Assembly (NCBI GenBank): GCA_963829355.1
Contig: CAWHHZ010000008.1
Coordinates: 186,001-250,000, forward strand
Direction: 5' to 3'
DNA from: CAWHHZ01 sp963829355
GTDB taxonomy: Bacteria > Acidobacteriota > Thermoanaerobaculia > Gp7-AA8 > JAHWKK01
DNA: 64,000 bases
The translations under genes and the position numbers were made by a program. Shown in pieces: positions 36,453 through 44,843 of the stretch (positions within the stretch are counted from its first letter, which is position 1; every line of letters begins with the position of its first letter). Under the pieces are notes generated by a model. That model was not told where the DNA came from. It saw only the letters and a program-made list of their open reading frames with translations, and did no database searches.

Positions 36453-38069
36453 ATGCGCTACCGATTGTCGATCCTCTTCGCCATCTTCCTCCTGCTGAGC
36501 CTCGGAAGCATGACAGCCAGTGGGCAGGACCTGCTCTCACAGGCTGATGCCGCCTTCAACACCGGCAAGCACGAAGAGGCCCTCCGCCTCTATGACGAGT
36601 TGCTGGAGGCTGAGCCTGACAACCTGCGCGCTCTGATCCAGTCCGGCAAGCTGCTCTCCTGGAGCCAGCGCTTCGATGAAGCGATCAACAGGTATGAACG
36701 TGCTCTCGCGATCGATCCTGCCGAGGAGACCGCCAGAATGGAGCGGGCAAAAGTCCTCTCCTGGTCCGGGCGCTACGATGCAGCCCTCGAAGCGTTCAGG
36801 GGAATCCTCAGGGATGATCCTGACAATGTAGATGCCCAGCTCGGTATCGCCCGCGTGAAATCGTGGAGTGGCAACCAGTCGGCCGCACGAACAGAATACG
36901 AGACGATTCTCGACAAGGACCCCAGGAACATCAGCGCCATGGTCGGAGTGGCGCAAACCTACGCATGGTCGGGAGACGAAGCCACAGCACGAGAGTGGTA
37001 CGACGCCATTCTGGCCGCCGATCCTGAACAGCGCTCGGCACTGCTCGGAACAGCGTATCTGGATCTCTCCATCGGCGATCGCTACGCGGCAAAGAAGAAG
37101 GCCGTGCTTCTGCAGGAGCGCTTCCCTGATGACGACGAAATCGTCGCGCTTCGGGAGGCGATCGACCGCTCCTCCGCCCCCACCTTCCAGCTTACCGGCT
37201 ATCACATCGAAGATACCGACAACAACGAGGTCGATCGCTACGGCATCCTCGCAGGCTTCTCTTTCCCTCGCCGGGTCGATCTCGACTTCGGCTACTATCG
37301 CTACGAGCTCACCAACGGGAACAACGGCACCGCAGGACGCATCGACAATGCTTACGCTTCATTGCTGCTGCGTCCGACTCCATCGCAACGTCTGATGATC
37401 CGAGGGGGGGTCGACCAACTCGAGTCCACCACGGGAGAGAGCGAGAGCGAGCCTACCGGCATGCTCGTCTACACGATCGGCGCGGGAAGCAGGATCACGA
37501 GCACTCTGGTCGCTGAACGGCGTTCGCTTCGCTACACCACGACGAGCCTCGACAAGGGCATCCTGGTCGACGCGTACTCCGGATCGATTCTCTTCCGACC
37601 AACTCCGTCCTGGAGCATCCAGGCCGGCGCAGGTCTCTGGGACGTGTCCGACGGAAACGAGAGAACTGCCTACGACGCGGAGCTCTCGTATCGCTGGCCT
37701 GTCCGATCGTGGCGAATCTCAACCGATTATCAGTACCGATTCTTCGACTACGACCTCGATCTCAATAACGGGTATTTCGATCCCGACGACTTCGAATCGC
37801 ACTCGATCCGCTTGAACGGGAACCGCGACTTTGCAGAGCGCTTCTACGTCAATGGGACAATCGAGACCGGCATCCAGTCCTTCACCCTGGGCACGGTCGA
37901 AATCTCTGAGGATCAGTTTCTGACGACCAGGCTTCTCCTCGGTGTGAGATTCACTCCGGAGCTCGCTTTCGAGATCCAGGGCACGTCCAGCGATGCGGCC
38001 GTGCAAAGCGCGACTGGCTTCGAGAGTGATGAGCTGTTCGCCCGGATCCGATGGCAGCCGGGCAGATGA
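36453..38069 (+). CDS. TPR domain plus YaiO-type outer-membrane beta-barrel
   Basis: Signal peptide RYRLSILFAIFLLLSLGSM, then five to six TPR units (about residues 25-230: GKHEEALRLYDELLEAEPDN, RFDEAINRYERALAIDP), then a barrel of alternating aromatic/hydrophobic strands (VDLDFGYYRYEL, WRISTDYQYRFFDYDLDL) ending in FARIRWQPGR. This TPR-then-barrel design matches PgaA/BcsC-like polysaccharide exporters and the YaiO family. ATG 36453 suits the signal peptide and has GGAAG upstream; an in-frame ATG at 36336 overlaps the previous stop and could be used instead. Confidence 0.85.
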   Translation: MRYRLSILFAIFLLLSLGSMTASGQDLLSQADAAFNTGKHEEALRLYDELLEAEPDNLRALIQSGKLLSWSQRFDEAINRYERALAIDPAEETARMERAKVLSWSGRYDAALEAFRGILRDDPDNVDAQLGIARVKSWSGNQSAARTEYETILDKDPRNISAMVGVAQTYAWSGDEATAREWYDAILAADPEQRSALLGTAYLDLSIGDRYAAKKKAVLLQERFPDDDEIVALREAIDRSSAPTFQLTGYHIEDTDNNEVDRYGILAGFSFPRRVDLDFGYYRYELTNGNNGTAGRIDNAYASLLLRPTPSQRLMIRGGVDQLESTTGESESEPTGMLVYTIGAGSRITSTLVAERRSLRYTTTSLDKGILVDAYSGSILFRPTPSWSIQAGAGLWDVSDGNERTAYDAELSYRWPVRSWRISTDYQYRFFDYDLDLNNGYFDPDDFESHSIRLNGNRDFAERFYVNGTIETGIQSFTLGTVEISEDQFLTTRLLLGVRFTPELAFEIQGTSSDAAVQSATGFESDELFARIRWQPGR

Positions 38070-38072
38070 TTC

Positions 38073-39427
38073 TCAAAGCTGCGGCAGTAGCTCACGGAGC
38101 GCTTCGGAGAACGTCACGACGGGAACGCCAGCGCTCCTGAGGATCTCGAGATGTTGCTCGAAATCCGCCTCCCGGGAATCGTACGGACTCGGGTTGTCAC
38201 CTCCGACGCGGTGGTACACCAGAACGAGCCATAGACGCTCCTCCGATGCCTTCTGTGCCCACTCCCGCACCTCTGACACCGGCGTGTCGAGCAAAACGTT
38301 CTGCACTCTCACGTTCCAGACATTGAAATCATTCTTCGAGTTGTAGCCGGTATCAACCGACCGGTGCAGCGAATAACCTGCGGCACGGATCCGATCGACA
38401 ACATCCGAATTGTAGGCGCCAAATGGTGATGCGAAGGACGACACGCCGTCCCGGTAATCGATTCCAGATACGCTTTCGAATGTTGCAACTCGTAGTCGAG
38501 CTCCTCGGGCGCCAGGTCACGCAGATCCTCGTGATTGACCGAGTGCGAACCGATCTCATGGCCCGCTGCATACAGCTCTCTGACTCCTCGATCGTCGACT
38601 CCCTCTACGAATTTCGTTGCGAAAAACTGTACTGACGGAAATTCTTCCTGAGCCAGTCGGGGAAGCACCGTTTCGAGATTTGTTTCCCAGCCATCATCAA
38701 AGGTGAGGGTGACGAGGCCCCGCGCAAAACCCTCCGGGGTATGAGGACGCAGAGCCATGTCGTCCGTGATCAGGTATCCGTCCCGCGCCAGCAGATGAAA
38801 CATCACCACCTGCCCAACGTCCGACGGGATCGAGAAACTGGTGGCATACTGACGCCAATCGGCGCTCGCCGGGGCATTTGGGAGCGCCTGGTATGTCCGG
38901 CGTCCTCCTTCGTGGTGCAACTCGGCAACGACCTGCGTATCGATGTCGGACTTATAGAAATCGCTGTACTGGTAGTCGCTCCCTGGGATTACAGAGACCG
39001 GCTCGTGGATCCATTTCGCATCGCCGTCTTCGAGGTTCGACATCGTTACCTTGAGGCTCCGCCCACCCGTATGGGCTGAATCGAGGTACTCGAACGTGGG
39101 GTTATTCGATCCCCACTTGCTCTGACGCCAAGCCACCGGGCGTCCCGGTTCCTCGATGGAAGCCTGCTCGACTGAGTCGTTGGGAATCAGATTGCCGGTC
39201 GAGAGGATCGGTTCGGGATCGAGCACCGCGGGCTGCTCGAGTCCGAGACGACTCCGCATCACCTGAGAGTCGAGAAGGCCGAGAACCAGCAGAGCAACGA
39301 TCGCCAGAACGCCGATGATCAACTGATTCAGCCCGGCAAATCCGGGTTTCTCCACGGACACGACCGTCCCGCACTTCGGACAGGGCTTTTCCGCCGAAGA
39401 GGCTTTGCGTCTGAAGATCCCTCTCAT
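38073..39427 (-). CDS. Membrane-anchored polysaccharide deacetylase (CE4), one frameshift
   Basis: An N-terminal zinc-ribbon-like CPKCGTVV and one membrane helix (LIIGVLAIVALLVLGLLD) precede a carbohydrate-binding-like region (about 90-220) and a NodB/CE4 deacetylase domain: VTLTFDDGW (metal Asp), HEIGSHSVNHEDL (His ligands) and SFASPFGAYN. One missing base near 38453 splits the domain; restoring it gives YLESITGDGVSSFASPFG and about 451 residues. It is convergent with the export operon, three bases from the porin stop, and probably N-deacetylates the polymer, as PgaB does for PNAG. Confidence 0.85.
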
Positions 39428-39446
39428 CGTTCTCCCCTGAAGGGGC

Positions 39447-40913
39447 TCAAGTCCGCCACAGCAGTCGTCTCCTCGTCAGAAATCCAATGATTCCCGCAGT
39501 AATGATCAGCCAGAGCGCGATTCGAACGGCGGTACCAGGAATGGTCGAAGCATTCGGCGTGAAGTTCGGTACGAGTTGCAGAAGCGGCAGAATCAGCATC
39601 GGCATCAGCATATACGCCGCCATCGGATTCTGTCCGACATCCGTGATCGGTGCCACGATGTCGCGGCCGACTCGGAGCACATCGAGAAGAATGATCGCCC
39701 CCGCCAGAAGACAGATGCCAATGCCCGTGACGATGAAGTAGTAGCTCAGGGTACCCGGAACTTTCGTGACGCCCCCTTCAAACGGCTCGAGCAGCAGACC
39801 GATCAGCGACCAGAAGAAACCCCAGTGCACCAGCTTCGATACGAGCGCTTCGTTGGGAGTCGACGGACGGCTCACCAGATAGAACGCGGCCAGACCAACC
39901 ATTACGAGCACCACAGAAGTCGCCTCGACCCATCGCTTGTAGAGTCCGTACACGAGAAGCGGCTCCACGACTAGTAGTACGGCCAGAATGCCCCAGAGCC
40001 GTCTTCGCGTCCAGATCACCGCCGTCCCGATCCTCTGCTCGTGATCCTCCCGGCTCCATACCACGATCAGATCACCAATGATCGTTCCCGGGATGATCAC
40101 GAGCAGCGTGTCGATAAAGCTCCAGTGAAAGAGCCAGGGAACCGGAGAAAGCGACCACAGGTTCTCCACCCATCCAGGCCAGCGTGAAGAGAGCCGGAGC
40201 GCGACGATTACCGACAGCACCGCAAGCCTCGCCTCCACCCTCGTCCTCGTGAACAGCCAGATCAGAATTCCGGCCACCGCTGCAAACGCGAGCAAGGCGA
40301 TGATGTCGTCCCGCCGTGCCGGATCGAATGACGCACCGAACAGGCGGGGCCAGAGACCGATCAATACGACAACCCCGGCCCAGCCAGCCATCTGCAGTCG
40401 CTGCCAGATCCGGAGGCTCCAGTTCGGAGGACATCTCGTGAAGACGACGACGCACAACAGATAACCAATGATCGCTGTGAGAAGGCCCTTCGAGGTGTAA
40501 TCGCCGGTGAAATGAGCCGCCGAGTGCCCGATGATCAGAGCGAACGCGAACAGCATGAACCCGCGCCGGAGAGCGACGATCAATATGTCCCTGACCGTCG
40601 CCCCGCGTTCCAGTCGGACACTCATGGTGAGCGGGATCGCAGCCGCGAGCGTAAACAGAAACCCGCCGAGGGTGACGTCCCTCCACGTCATCCCTACGAT
40701 CGCCGCATACTCATCGCCGCCCGGGTACTGCCGGTGATACATCCAGTTCGGCAGCACTCCGCCCGGAATCGCGAAGCCGACCGTCATCAACAGGATGAAG
40801 ATTCCGCGGAGAAGGTCGATGCTGACTGTGCGCACCGGTTTCCGGGCGACCGCTCGAGACGGTTCCGAAGACTCCACGTGCCTGTCTGCCGTATCGATCA
40901 GCTTCCCTGTCAT
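39447..40913 (-). CDS. DUF5009 / HGSNAT-like membrane acetyltransferase
   Basis: 488 residues with about eleven membrane helices. The start PVRTVSIDLLRGIFILLMTVGFAIPGG is typical of the DUF5009 family, related to heparan-alpha-glucosaminide N-acetyltransferase, which moves acetyl groups from cytoplasmic acetyl-CoA to glucosamine across a membrane. It lies upstream of the deacetylase on the same strand with 19 bp between. The expected catalytic His is not something I can pinpoint. Acting on the same polysaccharide as the deacetylase is an inference. Confidence 0.75.
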   Translation of the reverse strand: MTGKLIDTADRHVESSEPSRAVARKPVRTVSIDLLRGIFILLMTVGFAIPGGVLPNWMYHRQYPGGDEYAAIVGMTWRDVTLGGFLFTLAAAIPLTMSVRLERGATVRDILIVALRRGFMLFAFALIIGHSAAHFTGDYTSKGLLTAIIGYLLCVVVFTRCPPNWSLRIWQRLQMAGWAGVVVLIGLWPRLFGASFDPARRDDIIALLAFAAVAGILIWLFTRTRVEARLAVLSVIVALRLSSRWPGWVENLWSLSPVPWLFHWSFIDTLLVIIPGTIIGDLIVVWSREDHEQRIGTAVIWTRRRLWGILAVLLVVEPLLVYGLYKRWVEATSVVLVMVGLAAFYLVSRPSTPNEALVSKLVHWGFFWSLIGLLLEPFEGGVTKVPGTLSYYFIVTGIGICLLAGAIILLDVLRVGRDIVAPITDVGQNPMAAYMLMPMLILPLLQLVPNFTPNASTIPGTAVRIALWLIITAGIIGFLTRRRLLWRT

Positions 40914-40980
40914 GGATGCTCAGTGGAACGGAGGGATCGTAACATTCCGGCCAATGAGCGTCACCAACTATCGGTGAACT

Positions 40981-41457
40981 CTACCTCCCCAATCCGAGCG
41001 ATACGAAATCGCCGTCCTCTTCCATCTCCCTCGCGAAACGCTCGGCGTCGAGCTCGAGCTCGATGACCACCACCTCGTTCCCATCGCTCGAGGCGATCAG
41101 CAGACCGATGTTGTCCCCCCGCTCCTGAACGAAGATGTGGGAGTCTTCCGTTCGGGACTGCGCCCGCACCATCGGGCTCCACTCGTCGAGATCGACGTGG
41201 CGCTGGATCAGGCGATTCAGATCCACCGTCGTGGTGCTGCGCCGCTTCTCGAACACCGCAAGCTTGATGTCATGAACGCCATCAGGATGGGTGGCTTTGA
41301 CGAACATCCGACCGATCCCCATGAACGGAATCCAGACGCGGTCCAGATCCTGATTCATGCTGATCTCGTTCGCCATCGATCGGAAGCCGGCGTGAGCCGG
41401 CAACGCGATCGTGCACATCAGGAGAAACAGTATCGAAGCAATCAGCGCTCGTTTCAT
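40981..41457 (-). CDS. Secreted DUF4252-like protein, last gene of ECF operon
   Basis: 158 residues with a signal peptide (MKRALIASILFLLMCTIALPAHA). The mature part (GRMFVKATHPDGVHDIKLAVFEK, SHIFVQERGDNIGLLIASSDG) resembles the C-terminal half of DUF4252 proteins such as the one encoded upstream, so they may be divergent paralogues. Its ATG overlaps the previous stop (ATGA at 41454). Function unknown. Confidence 0.7.
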   Translation of the reverse strand: MKRALIASILFLLMCTIALPAHAGFRSMANEISMNQDLDRVWIPFMGIGRMFVKATHPDGVHDIKLAVFEKRRSTTTVDLNRLIQRHVDLDEWSPMVRAQSRTEDSHIFVQERGDNIGLLIASSDGNEVVVIELELDAERFAREMEEDGDFVSLGLGR

Positions 41458-42011
41458 CGATTGGTCCTCCTCTCCACCGACTTCGTGGACTCCATGTCGA
41501 GCTCGGGGATGCCGAACTGCCCCTCGAGGCGACTCAACTTGTCGATGTCGATCGAGCCGACGATATTGACTACCGTGAACTCACGAGGCTCGGCCGCGAC
41601 GATGAAGATGCCATCGAGCGCCGTTACGCCCGGACGGACCCAGATGTCGACATTCTCCTTCGTACGGCTCCGTACAGTGATCATCTTCTCCCAGCCCGTC
41701 CCGATCTGTCCGCGAATCGCCTCAGCCACTGACTTGTCGTACTCCCAGTCGTTGTCGAACGTGAAGCTGTAGATGTAGATCCCCTGGAGTCCCTTGACGA
41801 TTTCGCGGACCTCGCGCTCGTCGGCATCCTCGCTCGAGAGAAACTTCGAAGCCAGCGCAAGCATCTTTCCATCGAGCTTCACCTCGACCGACTCATTTGC
41901 CTTCCGTGCGAGCGAACTGAAATCGAACTTCCATCCCTGCTGCGCCGAGAGCGAACCCGACATCACCGTCATTACCACAACCAATACCGCACTTCTGATC
42001 AGCGTTCTCAC
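41454..42011 (-). CDS. DUF4252 family secreted protein
   Basis: 185 residues with a signal peptide (RTLIRSAVLVVVMTVMSGSLSAQ). VEVKLDGKMLALASKFLSSED and REIVKGLQGIYIYSFTFDN match the DUF4252 pattern, a family often found with ECF sigma and anti-sigma genes. GTG 42011 is chosen because AAGGAG lies 6 bp upstream and the frame upstream of it lies in the anti-sigma gene. Role unknown; probably envelope stress. Confidence 0.8.
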   Translation of the reverse strand: MRTLIRSAVLVVVMTVMSGSLSAQQGWKFDFSSLARKANESVEVKLDGKMLALASKFLSSEDADEREVREIVKGLQGIYIYSFTFDNDWEYDKSVAEAIRGQIGTGWEKMITVRSRTKENVDIWVRPGVTALDGIFIVAAEPREFTVVNIVGSIDIDKLSRLEGQFGIPELDMESTKSVERRTNR

Positions 42012-42021
42012 TGATTTCTCC

Positions 42022-42357
42022 TTATCTGTCCATGCTGCCGGCGCCGAGAGCGACGACTTCGTGTCTTGCCAGATTCGTCTTCTCACTCGCGATTCTCATC
42101 GCGATCATGAGTTCCTGCTTCGCTCGCTCGCCGGCCGCCTCCTGTCGTATCTGTCCGACATAAATGGAAGAGAGAAGGCCCGTCGATACAACGAGCAGAA
42201 TCGCCGCCGCGATTCGGGCCCATCCACCGGCGTACGCGGCGCTCTCGCGATTCACCGAAGACGTCTCTTCGTGAATCCTCTCGAGGACCCGGTCGCTGAA
42301 TCCGGCTGGCGGCGCTTTTCTGCGAAGCGCGTGCGTCAGATCCTTTTCGATGTTCAT
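42022..42357 (-). CDS. Short membrane anti-sigma-like protein
   Basis: 111 residues: a short cytoplasmic N-terminus (MNIEKDLTHALRRKAPPAGFSDRV), one membrane helix (WARIAAAILLVVSTGLLSSIY) and a charged tail. Its ATG overlaps the sigma gene stop (ATGA). Position and shape suggest an anti-sigma factor, but no zinc HxxxCxxC anti-sigma motif is visible, so the call rests on context. Confidence 0.65.
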   Translation of the reverse strand: MNIEKDLTHALRRKAPPAGFSDRVLERIHEETSSVNRESAAYAGGWARIAAAILLVVSTGLLSSIYVGQIRQEAAGERAKQELMIAMRIASEKTNLARHEVVALGAGSMDR

Positions 42358-42908
42358 CGAGCTTCCCCTTCCATGTTCAATCGCTCCCGCAACCGGGCGA
42401 GCCCGCGTCGCAGATTGCTCTTGACTGTGTTGATCGGCACCTCGAGCGCGTCGGCAATCTCCGACAACTGCATCTCTTCGCCGAATCTCAGAACGACGGC
42501 CATCCGCTGACTCACCGGCAACTCCGCGACGAGATCACGCAGCCGGTCGCGCAGGAGCGGGTCGCGAAACGGGTGACGCGTCTCGAGCTCCGGAACGAGC
42601 TCCAGACTCACACCTGCGTCATTCGTCGCACGGCACGCATCGATCACCCGGTGAGTCGCCGTCCGCCGCAGCCAGTTGACGACGTGCTGCTGCGATTCGA
42701 GGCGGTCGAGATTCCGGTAGAGCTGGAGAAAGACCTCCTGCGCCACTTCCTCCGCCCGTCCCCGGTCGCGGAGCGCGTGCAGGCAGATGCTGAAGACCAT
42801 CCCCTCGTTCTCCTTCACGATCTCCGCGAACGCCTCGTCGCAGCCGTGCTGCGCCCGTGCGAGAGAACCAGCCCTGTCAGGCCACCGACCGAGTGCCGTT
42901 ACCGTCAT
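42354..42908 (-). CDS. ECF-type RNA polymerase sigma factor
   Basis: 184 residues. Sigma region 2 is EAFAEIVKENEGMVFSICLHALRDRGRAEEVAQEVFLQLYRN; region 4 is LPVSQRMAVVLRFGEEMQLSEIADALEVPINTVKSNLRRGLARLRE (both split here only in description). ATG 42908 is followed by TVTALGRW; a longer frame reads through the heptamer array as SSFIVHR repeats and is not real. A TATATA box lies about 16 bp upstream, between the gene and the array at 42953-43022. The operon continues with the anti-sigma-like and DUF4252 genes. Confidence 0.92.
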   Translation of the reverse strand: MTVTALGRWPDRAGSLARAQHGCDEAFAEIVKENEGMVFSICLHALRDRGRAEEVAQEVFLQLYRNLDRLESQQHVVNWLRRTATHRVIDACRATNDAGVSLELVPELETRHPFRDPLLRDRLRDLVAELPVSQRMAVVLRFGEEMQLSEIADALEVPINTVKSNLRRGLARLRERLNMEGEAR

Positions 42909-42952
42909 CCTGGTTGCTATATACGGAGTCGGACGGGAAAAGGGTGCAGTCG

Positions 42953-43022
42953 GAACGATGAACGATGAACGATGAACGATGAACGATGAACGATGAACGA
43001 TGAACGATGAAAGTTGAAAGTT
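42953..43022. repeat. Heptamer array (GAACGAT)x8 plus (GAAAGTT)x2
   Basis: Eight perfect GAACGAT units (42953-43008) are followed by two GAAAGTT units. It sits upstream of the ECF sigma gene, just behind its likely promoter. The inverted counterpart is at 43201-43242, on the far side of the type A repeat. Confidence 0.9.
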
Positions 43023-43054
43023 GAGCTCCTGAACCTCTGAACCCAAAAACGGCT

Positions 43055-43176
43055 GTCATCCTGAGCCGCCGGAGCGGAGCGGAGGACGGTCGAAGGATCT
43101 CGTACGTCCCGACTCTCAGGCCGGGAATTACGCGATAGTCAGGACGTACCCGATCCGTCGCTTCGCTCCGGATGAC
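43055..43176. repeat. REP-like palindrome, type A, inside a heptamer cassette
   Basis: From GTCATCCTGAGCCGCCGGAG to CTTCGCTCCGGATGAC, with the inner blocks GGACGGTCGAAGGATC and AGTCAGGACGTACCCGATC. It lies between inverted heptamer arrays. The 334 bp between the ECF sigma start and the gene ending at 43243 are filled by this cassette. Confidence 0.9.
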
Positions 43177-43200
43177 AAATTCAGAGTAACTCTGCCTCTC

Positions 43201-43242
43201 CGTTCATCGTTCATCGTTCATCGTTCATCCTTCATCGTTCCG
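43201..43242. repeat. Heptamer array (CGTTCAT), right arm
   Basis: Units CGTTCAT four times, CCTTCAT, then CGTTCCG. It ends exactly at the stop codon (43243) of the minus-strand gene, so in that mRNA the array begins immediately after the stop. It is the reverse complement of the array at 42953-43008. Confidence 0.85.
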
Positions 43243-43761
43243 TCAGAACTGCTGGAACGGGTCGGCGGCGCTCATCGCATTGGCCGCGACGAACATCCGG
43301 CGCAACGGCCCGGCGCTGTAGGCCCAGTCGTGGCTGATGCCGATCGCCATGAGCGAGTCATCCGGGCAGAGCTCACCGAGAGCCTTTCCGAGCGTCTGAA
43401 CGTCGGTGGTGTCGCTCGAGTCGATCACGAAAGTAGATTCGAACGGCAGCTCCATGACCGTACCGAGCCTGTCCAGAGCTCGGTGGAGCTCGCTGTAGTC
43501 CGAACCCGGCGTGAGGCTGTGGCGAATCAGCAGGAAATCGCGACTGATGGTGAAGTGTGTGCGCGCCACGAGAAGCCGGGCGTCGCCACCGATGAGCATC
43601 CGGAGATAGCGGACCAGAGGGGCTGCATGCCTATCCTCCGAGAGCAGCACCTGCCAGCTCGAATCGAAGTTCGGTTCGGCACCGAGTCTCCGCAACGCTT
43701 CGCAGACCTCCATGGTGAGGTCGCCTTCGTAGCAGATCTGGAACAGTCGTTCTCCACCCAT
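43243..43761 (-). CDS. Conserved-looking cytoplasmic protein, function unknown
   Basis: 172 residues, no signal peptide or membrane helix: GGERLFQICYEGDLTMEVC, WQVLLSEDRHAAPLVRYLRM, VIDSSDTTDVQTLGKALGEL. I do not recognise the family. ATG 43761 is chosen over GTG 43764 because GGAGGG lies four bases upstream. The composition and codon use look like neighbouring genes, supporting a real gene. Confidence 0.7.
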   Translation of the reverse strand: MGGERLFQICYEGDLTMEVCEALRRLGAEPNFDSSWQVLLSEDRHAAPLVRYLRMLIGGDARLLVARTHFTISRDFLLIRHSLTPGSDYSELHRALDRLGTVMELPFESTFVIDSSDTTDVQTLGKALGELCPDDSLMAIGISHDWAYSAGPLRRMFVAANAMSAADPFQQF

Positions 43762-44003
43762 CACACCCTCCCTACGGTTCCATTGGATGACGCTGTATTA
43801 GTTTAGCAGAGGTTCGCACCGCGGCACAGGGGGCCTTCGGCGGGGAACGACAGGAGCTCCAATCGAACTGACGCGAACAAACGTTCTTGATGCCCCGGCC
43901 GAGCGAAGCGACGGTCCCGCCCCGCCGAAGCCCGTCCCCACGAAGCCCGCCCCACCCAAACGCCAGGAACAACTCACTAGCTCGTCCGCGTTTGCAGGAA
44001 CGA

Positions 44004-44708
44004 ATGCGTCCTCTCCACATCCTCCTCCTCCTGACTGCGGCCCTCACCGTGCCGCTGCATGCGGACCTCGTGATTCTCGATAACGACCGGCACATCAAGG
44101 TCGAGGACTACCGTGTAGAGAACGGCCAGGTTCATCTCCGCACCTATGAGGGGGGAGAAATCGAAATCCCTCTGCAACGAGTCGAGAGAATCGTGGATGA
44201 CGAGGTCGCTTTCGAGCTCGCACCGCCAATGCCCTCCGCGGAACGGCTGGATCGCGACTGGAGCTATCGCCGCGATCAGCGACCGATTTTCCGCAGCAGT
44301 TACGACGACTGGATCATGCAGCTTGCCATGGAAGCGAACGTCGACGCCGCGCTCGTCTCCGCCGTCATCAAAGCGGAATCCGATTTCAATCCCGTCATCG
44401 TTTCTCACAAGGGCGCCCAGGGCCTGATGCAACTCATGCCCGCAACGGCTTCCCGCTTCGGCGTGAGCAACGCCTTCGATCCCGTCGACAACATTCGCGG
44501 AGGGACAAAGTACCTGCGCGTCCTTCTCGACATGTTCGACGGCAGAGTGGAGCTCGCACTCGCCGCGTACAACGCAGGGGAAGGCAATGTCCGGAAGTAC
44601 GACGGCATACCCCCTTTCCGCGAGACACAGAACTACGTGCGGAAAATCACCGGGTACCTGAATCGCTCGTCCGATCCGTCCCCCAGAGCAGTCGCCTCCG
44701 TACGCTGA
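44004..44708 (+). CDS. SLT-type lytic transglycosylase
   Basis: A signal peptide (RPLHILLLLTAALTVPLHA), a short beta region (VKVEDYR-like, DLVILDNDRHIKVEDYRVEN), then a lysozyme-like SLT domain: the catalytic Glu is in SAVIKAESDFNP, with KGAQGLMQLMPATASRFG and LALAAYNAGEGNVRKY. It cleaves peptidoglycan to 1,6-anhydro products in the periplasm. 234 residues from ATG 44004, preceded by AGGAA. The longer upstream frame is Pro/Arg-rich and unlikely. Confidence 0.92.
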   Translation: MRPLHILLLLTAALTVPLHADLVILDNDRHIKVEDYRVENGQVHLRTYEGGEIEIPLQRVERIVDDEVAFELAPPMPSAERLDRDWSYRRDQRPIFRSSYDDWIMQLAMEANVDAALVSAVIKAESDFNPVIVSHKGAQGLMQLMPATASRFGVSNAFDPVDNIRGGTKYLRVLLDMFDGRVELALAAYNAGEGNVRKYDGIPPFRETQNYVRKITGYLNRSSDPSPRAVASVR

Positions 44709-44719
44709 GGTTCAGCCGT

Positions 44720-44747
44720 CGCACATCACACGCCTGAGTGATGTGCG
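44720..44747. promoter_or_regulatory. Inverted repeat between SLT and sensor kinase genes
   Basis: Perfect 10-bp arms CGCACATCAC and GTGATGTGCG with an 8-bp loop, starting 12 bp after the SLT stop. It lacks a T-run. It may end SLT transcription or act as an operator for the two-component genes starting at 44844. Confidence 0.45.
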
Positions 44748-44843
44748 AAACGGGCTCCCCGCTCCCCTCAACCTAGACTGGACCAGGATGATCTCTGTCC
44801 TCCGCCCCGGCGATGAGCCGGTTGGCCGGGGAAGGATCCATCA

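Noticed and set aside
42953..43242. CRISPR array
   Set aside because: Units are 7 bp with no spacers and no cas genes are near. These are simple tandem repeats.
44004..44100. Longer start (43887) for the lytic transglycosylase
   Set aside because: It would add a Pro/Arg-rich stretch ahead of a good signal peptide; ATG 44004 with AGGAA upstream fits better.
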